From NCBI GenBank assembly GCA_963716115.1, contig CAVQSZ010000027.1:62001-126000 (forward strand): 64,000 bases of DNA, in the 5' to 3' direction. The stretch comes from AP-15 sp963716115 (GTDB lineage: Bacteria > Pseudomonadota > Alphaproteobacteria > ATCC43930 > CGMCC-115725). This document shows positions 17,952 through 28,772 of the stretch, piece after piece. Position numbers and translations under genes: made by a program. How positions within the stretch are numbered: the stretch's first letter is position 1; each line of letters begins with the position of its first letter. Under the pieces are notes generated by a model. That model saw nothing but the letters and a program-made list of their open reading frames with translations. It had not been told where the DNA came from and ran no database searches.

Positions 17952-19829
17952 TTACTCAACGCTGTGAAAATGGTCATAAACCTTTTTTGCAACGGCGCTG
18001 CTGATGCCGTCGACCCGTTCGAGCTCGCCGAGGCCGGCGCGGGCGACGGCTTTGGCCGAGCCGAAATGGTGCAGCAGCGCCTGCTTGCGCCTGGCCCCGA
18101 CGCCGGCGATCTCGTCGAGCGGCGAGCGGCTGATCGCCTTGGTCCGCCGGGCCCGATGCGTGCCGATCGCGAAACGATGCGCCTCGTCGCGCAGGCGCTG
18201 CAGGAAGTAGAGGACCGGGTCGCGCGGATCGAGCGAGAACGGGGCGCGGCCGGGGATGAAAAAGCGCTCGCGGCCGGCGTTGCGGTCGGGCCCCTTGGCG
18301 ATCCCGACGATCGCCAGGTCGGCGATGCCGATCTCGTCGAGCGCCGCCCGCACGACGTTGAGCTGCCCCTGGCCGCCATCGATCAGCACGAGGTCGGGCC
18401 ATGCCCCCTGGTCGCGCTCGGGGTCGTCCTTGAGCGCGCGGGCGAAGCGGCGCCGCAGCACCTCGCGCATCATCGCGTAATCGTCGCCGCCGGCGGGGTG
18501 CTGCTGGTCCGACGATCCCTGCTGCGCAGCGCCGCTTGCGGGGCGAGGGGCGGGGTCAGGGGCGCTGGTCGCGGCAGGGCCGCGGATGTTGAATTTTCGA
18601 TAGGCGCCTTTGATCAGCCCCTCGGGGCCGGCGACGATCATCGCGCCGACCGCGTTGGCCCCTTGGATATGGCTGTTGTCGTAGACCTCGATCCGGCCCG
18701 GCGGCCCATCGAGGCCCAAGGCGGCGGCGACGCCGTCGAGCAGCCGGCGCTGCGAGGCGCTTTCCGCGAGGTGGCGGCCGAGCGCCTCGCGCGCCGCGGC
18801 GGCGATGCGGTCGACAAGCTTCTTCTTGTCGCCGCGCCGCGGCGCGGCGAGCGCGACCTTGGGTCCGCCGAGCGACAACGCCTCCTCGACCAGCTCCTGC
18901 TCGACCAGCGGGCAGCTCAGCAGGACCAGCGGCGGCTTCGCCCGGTTGTCGTAGAACTGCCCGACGAACGAGGTCAGCACCGCCTCGACCGCGAGCTGGC
19001 GGTCGTGGCTCGGGAAATAGGCGCGGTTGCCCCAATTCTGGCCGCCGCGGAAGAAGAACACCTGGACGCAGGTCTGCCCGCCCTCCTGATGGGCGGCGAT
19101 CACATCGGCGTCGACGACGCCGGCGACATGGATGTCCTGGTGGCCGCGCACCAGCGACAAGGCGCGGATGCGGTCGCGGATCAGCGCCGCCGCCTCGAAA
19201 TCGAGCGCCTCCGCCGCCGTTTGCATCTCGCCGGCGAGGCGGCGCTGCACCTCGCCGCTGCCGCCCGACAGAAAGGCGTGCGCCTGCTCGATCAGCCCGG
19301 CATAGTCCTCGCGGCCGATATGGCCGACGCAGGGGGCGCTGCACCGCTTGATCTGGTATAAGAGGCAGGGCCGGGTGCGGTTCGAAAAGATGTTGTCGCT
19401 GCACGAGCGCAGCAGGAACGCCTTCTGCAAGGTCACCAGGGTGCGATTGACCGCGCCCGCCGAGGCGAACGGGCCGAAATAGCTGCCTTCCTTGCCGCGC
19501 ACGCCGCGATGCTTGGTCAGCTGCGGGAAGTCCTGGTCGGCGGTGATGTGGATGAGCGGGAACGACTTGTCGTCGCGCAACAGGACATTGTAGCGCGGCA
19601 TCAGCCGCTTGATCAGGTTGCATTCGAGAAGCAGCGCCTCGGCCTCGGTATGGGTCGAGACGATCTCCATCGCGGCGGTCTCGGCGACCATCCGGCGCAG
19701 CCGGTTCGACAGCCCGGCGGGATGCGTGTAGTTCTGCACCCGGCTCTTCAGGTTGCGCGCCTTGCCGACATAGAGCGCCTCGCCCCTGCGGTCGAGCATG
19801 CGGTAGACGCCGGGGGTCGGCGGGATCAT
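17952..19829 (-). CDS. uvrC: UvrABC system protein C
   Basis: UvrC makes both incisions in nucleotide excision repair. The GIY-YIG domain is at the start (TPGVYRMLDRRGEALYVGKA). Next come RTRPCLLYQIKRCSAPCVGH, the UVR motif around EALDFEAAALIRDRIRALSL, the RNase-H-like nuclease with EVYDNSHIQGANAVGAMIVA and LVLIDGGQGQLN, and two helix-hairpin-helix motifs at the C-terminus. The upstream in-frame sequence (19830-19915) still reads like UvrC (GVAAIRAALR) but has no standard start codon. The natural start is probably ATG 20077 (MAAQPVDATL), reached if one lost base near 19925 is restored. Length from 19829 is 625 residues. Confidence 0.95.
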   Translation of the reverse strand: MIPPTPGVYRMLDRRGEALYVGKARNLKSRVQNYTHPAGLSNRLRRMVAETAAMEIVSTHTEAEALLLECNLIKRLMPRYNVLLRDDKSFPLIHITADQDFPQLTKHRGVRGKEGSYFGPFASAGAVNRTLVTLQKAFLLRSCSDNIFSNRTRPCLLYQIKRCSAPCVGHIGREDYAGLIEQAHAFLSGGSGEVQRRLAGEMQTAAEALDFEAAALIRDRIRALSLVRGHQDIHVAGVVDADVIAAHQEGGQTCVQVFFFRGGQNWGNRAYFPSHDRQLAVEAVLTSFVGQFYDNRAKPPLVLLSCPLVEQELVEEALSLGGPKVALAAPRRGDKKKLVDRIAAAAREALGRHLAESASQRRLLDGVAAALGLDGPPGRIEVYDNSHIQGANAVGAMIVAGPEGLIKGAYRKFNIRGPAATSAPDPAPRPASGAAQQGSSDQQHPAGGDDYAMMREVLRRRFARALKDDPERDQGAWPDLVLIDGGQGQLNVVRAALDEIGIADLAIVGIAKGPDRNAGRERFFIPGRAPFSLDPRDPVLYFLQRLRDEAHRFAIGTHRARRTKAISRSPLDEIAGVGARRKQALLHHFGSAKAVARAGLGELERVDGISSAVAKKVYDHFHSVE

Positions 19830-20113
19830 CCGGAGCGCGGCGCGGATCGCCGCGACGCCGGCGGCGATGCCGGCAGCCGGGGCCGGCGGGGCGGCGGCGT
19901 CCGCCGGCGGATCTTCGGGCGGTGCGGCGAGTCGGCGGCGGGCGGGTCGGCGGCGACGCCCTGCGGCGCCCGGCGCGGGTCCATCGGCGCGGGCTTGACC
20001 GCGCGCGACGCCCGCCGCGGCGGCGCCGCGGGCCGCTCCGGCTTCGTCAGGGTAGCGTCAACAGGTTGAGCCGCCATGGCATTTCCGAGCGTCTCGACGA
20101 TATCCACGAAAGC

Positions 20114-20122
20114 TGTGGATAA
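20114..20122 (-). promoter_or_regulatory. Perfect DnaA-box sequence upstream of uvrC
   Basis: On the minus strand this nonamer reads TTATCCACA, the DnaA-box consensus. A weaker TATCCACG match lies at 20101-20108. It sits in the gap between uvrC and the SDR gene next to a locally AT-rich stretch (20180-20260), unusual for this 70% GC window. One good box does not make an origin. DnaA-dependent regulation of the repair gene or chance are both possible. Confidence 0.4.
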
Positions 20123-20184
20123 GTCTGTTGAGAAAATGGGCTCGCCAGCGCCGGATCACAGCCGATCCGAGGCTTTCCGATGTT

Positions 20185-20201
20185 TGCCTAATATGTAGGC
20201 A
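20185..20201. promoter_or_regulatory. Inverted repeat upstream of uvrC, possible operator
   Basis: TGCCTA and its exact inverse TAGGCA are separated by five bases in the 357-base gap between uvrC and the SDR gene. The gap (20078-20434) has no credible gene and is AT-richer than its surroundings. The symmetry and position suggest a protein-binding site, but no regulator is identified. Confidence 0.35.
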
Positions 20202-20434
20202 TTCCGCTACCATGTTGATAATATTGGTGCTTTCCTCTAAATGGTTAACGCCTCACCAAAAATCGTGAAAACCGGCGGAGTGGACGACCGCCGCGCCGCC
20301 GTCACAATTCCTGTGAACAAATCGGCGCCGCAACAGCGGCGACAGCGGGATTCCAGCCGGATCCGAGGGTTGTCGCATGATCTGGTAAGCGCCCTTCGCG
20401 TCGCGGATCAATGGCGTCACTCGGGTCAATAGCG

Positions 20435-21236
20435 TCACTCGAGGGCCGGCGCGCGTTGCGGCGTCGCCCAGCCGAGATGCTGGCCGCCGTCGAGGGCGAT
20501 CATCTGGCCGGTCATCGCCGGCGCCGACAGGATGAAGCGCAGCGCCGCGGCGATCTCCTGCGGGCCGGCGCCGCGGCGCAGCGGCATCGCCGCGACCTGG
20601 CGGGCGAACTGCTCCGGGCTCTGCCGCGGGCTCGGCAGCGCCGGCCCCGGGCCGATGCCGTTGACCCGGATGCGCGGCGCCAGCGCCAGCGCCATGGTCT
20701 GGGTCAGGGTCCACAACCCGGCCTTCGACAGCGTGTAGGAGACGAAATAGGGGGTCAGGGACCACACCCGCTGGTCGAGCATGTTGACGACGGCGCCGCC
20801 GGCCTCGGCCGGCAGCCGCGCCGCGAAATCCTGGATCAGCACGAACGGCGCGCGCAGGTTGACCGCGAGATGCCGGTCCCAGCTGTCGCGGGTCGCGGTC
20901 GCGACCGTGTCGTCCTCGAAGACCCCGGCATTGTTGACGAGAACCCCGATCGGCCCGAGCGCCCGCTCGGCCCGCGGCAGCAGCGCGCGCACCGCGTCCT
21001 CGTCGGCGAGGTCGGCGTCGAGCGCGGTCGCCTCCCGGCCCTCGCCGCGGATCGCCGCGACGACCTCCTCGGCCGCGGCGCGCGAGCGATGGTAATGGAC
21101 GGCCACCGCATAGCCGTCTTCGGCCAGCGCCAGCGCCAGGGCGCGGCCGATCCGCTGCGCGCCGCCGGTGACCAGCGCCGCCTTCGGCATCGGCGGCGGC
21201 GGCACGGCCCCGGTCAGCGCTCGCGTCGGCCCGGCG

Positions 21237-21250
<14 letters not shown>
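20435..21250 (-). CDS. SDR-family oxidoreductase, pteridine-reductase-like
   Basis: The 271-residue short-chain dehydrogenase has the cofactor motif ALVTGGAQRIGRALA (TGxxxxIG), the NNAG motif in IGVLVNNAGVF, and a YxxxK catalytic pair in YFVSYTLSKAGLWTLTQTMA. The stretch VVNMLDQRVWSLTPYFVSY is typical of the FolM/PTR1 group of dihydropteridine or dihydromonapterin reductases, which is the most likely activity. The GTG start at 21250 overlaps the end of uvrB by 14 bases and has an AAGGAA ribosome site inside uvrB, so it is translationally coupled. An internal ATG at 21190 is the alternative. Confidence 0.83.
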
Positions 21251-23429
<2,179 letters not shown>

Positions 23430-23487
23430 GCCAGCCTCGCATCCCCGGTAATCCGATCGGCGGGTGCGCACGGAAGAAACTGGTCAT

Positions 23488-23774
23488 ATGCTTTGTCGTG
23501 AACGGAAACGCAGCTCGCTCCGCAAGCTGAACCGCCTCGCAAGGAGCCGTGGCGTCGACGTTCGGTTCGAGGAGCGAAGGGGGAAGGGCAGTCACGGCAC
23601 CAAGGTTTTTTTATGGCAGTCAGAAGACCATCTTGAAAGATCGAGAAAGGGTACGGCGGTAATGGCTTGGACGCAGGGCTGCTGCGCCGGCTCATTTCGT
23701 CCCGATGGAAAAGCCTTTCGGCTTCAAGAGGCGAGACATCGAGGCAATCAGCGTCTATGCCAGCTGCGACCTGA
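23488..23774 (+). pseudogene. Decayed HicA-like mRNA-interferase toxin
   Basis: The first frame reads LRKLNRLARSRGVDVRFEER then RGKGSHGTKVF, the HicA-type dsRBD core with its GKGSHG catalytic-His motif. The frame then breaks in a run of seven T residues (about 23625-23631) and continues as YGSQKTILKDRERV in a second frame, then GNGLDAGLLRRL in a third, ending at 23774. At least two breaks mean no full toxin is made. No HicB antitoxin is recognisable downstream. It is part of an eroded island of lower GC between uvrB and the phosphonopyruvate hydrolase gene. Confidence 0.5.
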
Positions 23775-23859
23775 AAAAGCTACCCGGGCCGATCAGTTCG
23801 AAACAGCTGAACGGACGGAATTCGTCGCAACCGCCATCCAGGCATCCTGGAACTCACCG

Positions 23860-24370
23860 AAGGAGAGGCTGCCTACCTCGATCGATTCTAGCCTCGGACC
23901 TCCGAAGGCACCGGAAACGAGCCTTCGCAGAAGCAACTCCGAGTTCGTCTCTCTGATGACATTCGACGAGCTCGACATTATCAGAAATCAGCCTGATATC
24001 GACGAGACCACGCGAGAGCAGCTTATTCGGGCTCGTCTGGGTCAAGGACCGTTTCGGGACGCTGTCTTCAGCGCTGGCAAGGAGGCTGCGCTGTACCGGT
24101 TGCACCGGACCCGACGTATTAGGCGTCGCACGTAATGCCATGGCGTGATGCTACGCGCAGAGGCTAATCCTGCTAACGGGTCCTGCTCGCGGCCATCGAC
24201 GCGCTCTGACCGATTTCTGACTCGTTTGAGCATGCGAGCGATGCTCGTCGCAATCGGGTAGCCCACTGCTGAGAGAATTGTTCGGGCTCCCAGCACCGTT
24301 GCGCAGTTCGCTCACAGTCGAGGAAAGAAGCTTTCTTGCCTACCTCGGACAGGTTCGGGAGCAAGGGTAG
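23860..24370 (+). pseudogene. Decayed HNH endonuclease (HNH_2-like)
   Basis: Pieces in several frames reconstruct an HNH nuclease. These are TREQLIRARLGQGPFRDAVF (23995-24066), a GGCAV-TGCTGPDVLG piece holding the first zinc-site cysteines (about 24085-24125), HVMPWRDATR with the HNH histidine (24129-24158), an NPANG...AAIDALFDRF piece (24168-24215), and LLRELFGLPAPL...VEERSFLAYL ending at a stop at 24368-24370. The order matches the C-terminal HNH_2 domain of restriction-like endonucleases. At least four frame changes show that the gene is dead. Bases 24371-24593 hold nothing recognisable. Confidence 0.5.
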
Positions 24371-24593
24371 TCTCTGACTTCGAGCTGCAGGGTTTTGCGG
24401 CTTCCCGGGTCGCCTGCTTCGCGCACCCAGGTGACCTTTTCGCCCTCGAGGACGCGCTCTCTCGCTGCTGGGTGACGCCGAGCGCCACTCCGAGCGTGCG
24501 GTCGGAGAACCGTCCGAATTCGCGGTGATCGAGCCTCTGGCCGAGTAGTAAGCGGGTCGCCAGTCCGGCGTTCGCGGCACTGGCACAGGAGGG

Positions 24594-25469
24594 TCAGCGC
24601 AGGAAGCGCGATTCGAGCTCGCGCATATGGTCGTCGCCTTGGAGCGCGAAGATGTCGGCGACGGTGGCGATCTCGGCTTCGACGCCGGCGATGCCGCCTT
24701 CGGCCAGGATGCGCGCGAAGACCGCGCGCATCGCGGCGACGGCGGCGCGGATCGCGTGGTTGGCGCAGATGATCAGCCCGACCTTGCGCAACGCCGCCAC
24801 CTCGGCGAAGGAGAGCTGCGGGTAGGCGGTCGGGACCAGCACCAGCGGAACTTTCCCCGGCCAGGCGCGGCAGAAGGCCAAAATCTCGTCCGGCGTCTTC
24901 TGCCGGCTGTGGATCAGCACCGCGTCGGCCCCGGCCTCGGCATAGGCTTCGCCGCGGCGCAACGCCTCGGCCTGGCCGAGGCCGGCGATCAGCGCCTCGG
25001 TGCGGGCGATCACCAGCGGGCCGCCGGGAAGCCGGGCGGCCTCGACCTTGCCCTGGAACTCCTCGACCGGGACCAGCACCTGCCGACCGCCGGGGCGCAG
25101 GCTGCTGTCCTTGGGAAAGGTCTTGTCCTCGATCGCCACCGCGGCGACCCCGGCCGCGGCGTAGCGCGGGACCAGATAGGCGACGTTGACCGCGTTGCCG
25201 TAGCCGGTGTCGAGGTCGGCGATCACCGGCGCCTCCTGCGCCTCGCCGATCGCCCGCATCAGGTCGAGATGGGTGTCGAGCGACAGGATGTTGGCGTCGG
25301 GCACGGCATAGGCGGCCGAAAGCTCGAAGCCGCTGCCCCAGACCGCGTCGAACCCGGCCTCGGCGGCGAGCTTCGCCGAAAGCGGGTTGTGCGCCGCCAT
25401 GGCGAGCGCCGGGCGCTCCGGCGTGAGCCGCGTCCGCAGCCGGGCGATGGCGGGGTTGTCGTGCGGCAT
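24594..25469 (-). CDS. Phosphonopyruvate hydrolase / PEP mutase family enzyme
   Basis: The 291-residue protein belongs to the isocitrate lyase/PEP mutase superfamily. It carries GFDAVWGSGFELSAAYAVPD, PVIADLDTGYGNAVNVAYLV and VAIEDKTFPKDSSLRPGGRQ. The EDKTFPK loop marks PEP mutase and phosphonopyruvate hydrolase, and the text following it, including RTEALIAGLGQAEALRRGEA and LIHSRQKTPDEILAFCRAWP, fits the hydrolase that cleaves the C-P bond of phosphonopyruvate to pyruvate and phosphate. Start ATG 25469 has GAGG at good spacing, and ATG 25475 is an alternative. The MFS gene upstream on the same strand may import the substrate. Confidence 0.82.
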   Translation of the reverse strand: MPHDNPAIARLRTRLTPERPALAMAAHNPLSAKLAAEAGFDAVWGSGFELSAAYAVPDANILSLDTHLDLMRAIGEAQEAPVIADLDTGYGNAVNVAYLVPRYAAAGVAAVAIEDKTFPKDSSLRPGGRQVLVPVEEFQGKVEAARLPGGPLVIARTEALIAGLGQAEALRRGEAYAEAGADAVLIHSRQKTPDEILAFCRAWPGKVPLVLVPTAYPQLSFAEVAALRKVGLIICANHAIRAAVAAMRAVFARILAEGGIAGVEAEIATVADIFALQGDDHMRELESRFLR

Positions 25470-25486
25470 CGGCATTCTCCTCTCGT

Positions 25487-26641
25487 CTATCCTCTTCGCG
25501 TCCCGATCCGGGCGGCAGCGGCCCCGAGCAGCAGCGCCGCGGCGCCATAGAGCAGCCAGGCCGGCAGCAGCGGCAGCAGCGCGCCCGCCAGCAGCGGCCC
25601 GATTCCGGCCCCGAGATCGCGCCAGGTCGCCATCCGCGCCAGCGCCGGCACCCGCTCCGGGCCGGGGTTCTCCAGCGCCGCCACCGGCGCCGAGACCGGC
25701 TGGATCAGGCCGCGCAGCATGACCACCAGCAGCGCTCCGACCCACAGCCAGCCGAAGCCGATCAGCGCCAGGCCCGCCGCGGTCGACAGCGACAGCAGCA
25801 TCAGGAGCCGCCGCGGCCCGTGCCGTTCGGCGAGCGCGCCGCCGACAGGCCCGAGCAGGATTTCGAAGATGTAGCGCAGCGCCAGCGCTCCTCCGGCCGC
25901 GAGCGTGGCGTATTTGGGCAGGGCCGCGACGGCCAGCACCGAGAGGCCGAGCACAAAGAGCCCGTCCAGGGTCATGCCCTGGACAAAGGCCCAGGCGTCG
26001 AGCGGCGCCGGCAACCCGAAGCGCGGCCGCGGCAGCCGCGACATCGCGTCCTCGCCGCGGTCGGGCAGCCGCAGCGCGAACGGGATCGCGGCCAGCGCCG
26101 CCACCGCCAGCACCAGGAAAGCCGGCCGCGGCCCGGCGAGCTGGGACAGCACGGCGCCGGCCAACAGGCCGCTGACCGGGCCGGCCGCGACAAAGGCGCG
26201 CATCCGCCCGCTGCGCCGGGCGGCGCCCGCGGGCTCGGCGGTCGCCAGCGCCTGTGTGGCGATGTTCATCGCCGCGAAGGACAGCCCCCATAAGAGCCGC
26301 GCGACCAGCAACCCCCACACCCCCGACAACAGCGCGTAGCCCAAGGTCGCCAGCACCGAGCCGATCGCGGCGAGCAGACAGGCGGCGCGCGGCCCGTGCG
26401 CCGCGTAATGGCGCGCGACCCAGCCGTAGCCGGCGATCCGAACCAGGCGATTGGCGGCGAGCAGCAGTCCGGCCTCGCCGAGGCCGATGCCGTAGGCCGA
26501 ATGGTGCAACGGCAGCAGCAGGTAGAGCAGCGTGTCGCCCGGCTGCGCGAAAGCCAGGGTCAGCGACGCGTTGCGCGAGTTGCGGTCGGCGGCGTTCGCC
26601 CCCGACGGGGAGCGAGCCGCCGCTGTGGCCCGAAGAGACAT
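25487..26641 (-). CDS. MFS transporter
   Basis: The 384-residue membrane protein has about eleven to twelve hydrophobic segments of the major facilitator type. Examples are LLYLLLPLHHSAYGIGLG, ACLLAAIGSVLATLGYALL, GPVSGLLAGAVLSQLAG, FLVLAVAALAAIPFALRLP and RLLMLLSLSTAAGLALIGFG, with an NRLVRIAGYGW loop and an LGPVGGALAERHGPRRLLM loop between halves. The start is taken at ATG 26641 (MSLRATAAARSPSG), although the frame is open to 26713. The stop lies 11 bases before the start of the phosphonopyruvate-hydrolase-like gene, which implies one operon. Substrate unknown. Confidence 0.82.
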   Translation of the reverse strand: MSLRATAAARSPSGANAADRNSRNASLTLAFAQPGDTLLYLLLPLHHSAYGIGLGEAGLLLAANRLVRIAGYGWVARHYAAHGPRAACLLAAIGSVLATLGYALLSGVWGLLVARLLWGLSFAAMNIATQALATAEPAGAARRSGRMRAFVAAGPVSGLLAGAVLSQLAGPRPAFLVLAVAALAAIPFALRLPDRGEDAMSRLPRPRFGLPAPLDAWAFVQGMTLDGLFVLGLSVLAVAALPKYATLAAGGALALRYIFEILLGPVGGALAERHGPRRLLMLLSLSTAAGLALIGFGWLWVGALLVVMLRGLIQPVSAPVAALENPGPERVPALARMATWRDLGAGIGPLLAGALLPLLPAWLLYGAAALLLGAAAARIGTRRG

Positions 26642-26856
26642 CGGAATGGTGCTGATCCTGCTCGCGCCCGGCCGGCGAAGCCCGAACCTGCCGAAACCCC
26701 GCGCCGGGGTCAATTCGGCCGGCGAAATGCCGCGGGGACGGGGCGCGCGGCCAGAGACGTAGGTTGGAGTCGGCAGGTGCAGAGCTGCTTGACGCGAAGC
26801 GCTCCGGGGCTACGCTGCCGCGCCGGCGGCGCAGGGCGCAGACCCGAGGGCGGGGA

Positions 26857-28626
26857 ATGGCGGAGAGGTTGAGCAATCCGCGCGTAGAACACCAATTCGC
26901 CGTCATCATGTGCGCCGATGTCGTCGGCTATTCCCGGCTGATGGGGATCGACGAGGAGGGCACCTTGGCGGCGCTCAACAAGGTCCGCCGCGATCTGGTC
27001 GACGCGAAGATCGGCGAGCGCAAGGGCCGCATCGTGCGCGCCATGGGCGACGGCCTGCTGGTCGAGTTCCAAAGCGTCGTCGAGGCCGTCCGGTGCGCGG
27101 TCGAGATCCAGCGCGCGATGCCGGAGCACGGCGCGGCGATCCCGGCCGACCGGCGCATCCGGTTTCGCATCGCGATCAACCTGGGCGACGTGGTTTCGGA
27201 CGGCGACCTGATCCATGGCGACGGCGTCGCAATCGCCTCGCGCCTCGAAAGCCTGGCGCAGCCCGGCGGCGTCAATGTCAGCCGCGCCGTGCGCGACCAG
27301 GTGCGCGACCGGCTGCCATTGGCGTTCGAGGATTTGGGCGAGCACGAGATCGAGAACATCGCCCGCCCGGTCCGCGCCTTTCGCATCGTGCTCGAGGGGA
27401 AGACGGCCGCGCCGCGAAAATCGGCGCCGGCGCCGGAGCGGGCCGCGGTCGCGGTGCTGCCGTTTCAGAACCTCGGCGGCGACGCGGAGGCCGATTTCTT
27501 TCTCGACAGCGTCGCCGAGGATCTGATCACCGAGCTCGCGCGCGCCCGCTGGTTCTCGGTCGTGGCCCGCAACACCAGCTTCAGCTACAAGGGCACGGGC
27601 GCCGATTCGAAGCAGCTCGCCCGCGAGCTCGGGGTGCGCTACGTCGTCGAGGGCAGCCTGCGCAAGGCGGGCGGCCGCGTCCGCCTCAGCTGCCGGCTGG
27701 TCGAGGCGGCGAGCGGACAGCATTTGTGGGCCGACCGCTTCGACGGCGCGCTCGAGGATTCGTTCGCCCTGCAGGACCGGGTCACCGAAAGCGTGGTGGG
27801 CTCGGTCGCGCCGGTGCTGCGCGGGGCCGAGATCGAGCGGGCCCGCCATAAGCCGGACGGCGGTCTGGACACCTACGATTTGACCTTGCGGGCGTTGACG
27901 CCGGCCTTCGCCGAGACGCCGGAGGGCAATGACGAGGCGTTGCGGGCGCTGGCGCGGGCGTTGGACATCGACCCCGCCTGTCCTTCCGCCAACGCGCTCG
28001 CGGCCTGGTGCCTGCAGCAGCGCCATCTGATGGATTGGCCGGCGGGCAAGGCCGACGACCGGGAAGCGGCGAAGCGGCTGGCGCGGACGGCGATCGCCGA
28101 GGGCGCCGACACGCCGCTGGCGCTGGTTGTCGCCGGCGCGGCGCGCGCCGCGCTGACGCGCGACCACGACCTGGCGCTCGCCGCCGTCGACCGCGCGACG
28201 ACGATCAATCCCAACGCCGCGTTCGTGCTCGGCTTCGACGCGGTGACGCGGTGCATTTGCGGGGCTTATCAGAAAGCCATCGAGCATGCCGAGAAGGCGA
28301 TCCGCCTCAGCCCGCTGGAGCCGTTGGTGTATCACGCCGAGTTCGCGCTGGCCTTCGCCCGCCTGATGACCGACCAAGCCGAAGAGGCCGCCGCGCACGC
28401 GCTGAAGGCGATCGAGGGCAACCGTAACTTGCCGTTTCCCTACTGCGTGCTGGCGTTGGCCCAGGCCCGGCTCGGCCATGCCGAGGAAGCGCGTCGGGCG
28501 GTGCGCCGGCTGCTCGGCGCAGCACCTGGGTTTCGCCTGGGGAGCCTGCGGAAGATCCGGTTCGCCGACGCCGCGCGCCTGCACTCCGAGCTTGATGTGC
28601 TGCGCCAGGCGCACCTGCCCGACTGA
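26857..28626 (+). CDS. Cyclase A: class III cyclase domain + TolB-N-like domain + TPRs
   Basis: The 589-residue protein begins with a class III nucleotidyl cyclase domain (about 12-150): AVIMCADVVGYSRLMGIDEE with metal ligand Asp21, then RIVRAMGDGLLVEF with Asp65. At the transition-state position the usual Asn of GDGVNIAxRLE is Ala125 (GDGVAIASRLE), Arg129 is kept, and the substrate-specifying Lys position is Arg61. A TolB-N-like domain (AVLPFQNLGGDAEADFFLD, VVEGSLRKAGGRVRLSCRLV) and TPR repeats follow. It has the metal-binding half of an active site but not the complete catalytic half. It starts after GGCGGGGA. The paralogue at 28773 has the opposite pattern. Confidence 0.85.
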   Translation: MAERLSNPRVEHQFAVIMCADVVGYSRLMGIDEEGTLAALNKVRRDLVDAKIGERKGRIVRAMGDGLLVEFQSVVEAVRCAVEIQRAMPEHGAAIPADRRIRFRIAINLGDVVSDGDLIHGDGVAIASRLESLAQPGGVNVSRAVRDQVRDRLPLAFEDLGEHEIENIARPVRAFRIVLEGKTAAPRKSAPAPERAAVAVLPFQNLGGDAEADFFLDSVAEDLITELARARWFSVVARNTSFSYKGTGADSKQLARELGVRYVVEGSLRKAGGRVRLSCRLVEAASGQHLWADRFDGALEDSFALQDRVTESVVGSVAPVLRGAEIERARHKPDGGLDTYDLTLRALTPAFAETPEGNDEALRALARALDIDPACPSANALAAWCLQQRHLMDWPAGKADDREAAKRLARTAIAEGADTPLALVVAGAARAALTRDHDLALAAVDRATTINPNAAFVLGFDAVTRCICGAYQKAIEHAEKAIRLSPLEPLVYHAEFALAFARLMTDQAEEAAAHALKAIEGNRNLPFPYCVLALAQARLGHAEEARRAVRRLLGAAPGFRLGSLRKIRFADAARLHSELDVLRQAHLPD

Positions 28627-28694
28627 CGGCGACGGCGCCGCGATCGAGCCTTCCGCCGGCTCGGCCGGTCTGCTAGCCTGAAAAAAAAATCCGC

Positions 28695-28716
28695 ATGTGT
28701 GATCCGGCTCACACAT
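28695..28716. promoter_or_regulatory. Perfect CRP-consensus palindrome upstream of cyclase B
   Basis: The 22-base site has perfect 8-base arms and contains TGTGA (28698-28702), six bases, then TCACA (28709-28713), the full CRP core. It lies in the 146-base gap between the two cyclase genes, centred 67 bases before the ATG of cyclase B. A Crp-type gene with a CRP-like recognition helix lies at the right end of the window. Regulation by cAMP is inferred, and whether it activates or represses is not shown. Confidence 0.6.
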
Positions 28717-28772
28717 CGCCGCTCTCGGCGCGGACCATTTGTCGCCGCAGGTGGAGATAAGCGTAAACCGTC

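Noticed and set aside
20101..20260. Replication origin
   Set aside because: Only one perfect DnaA box and no origin-linked genes (dnaA, dnaN, parAB, gidA) nearby.
23900..23960. HicB-type antitoxin downstream of the HicA-like fragment
   Set aside because: No HicB strand pattern could be read in any frame. The sequence continues into the HNH fragment instead.
28680..28690. Run of nine A as a terminator after cyclase A
   Set aside because: A plus-strand terminator needs a T run after a stem. This is A-rich and lies next to the CRP-like palindrome.
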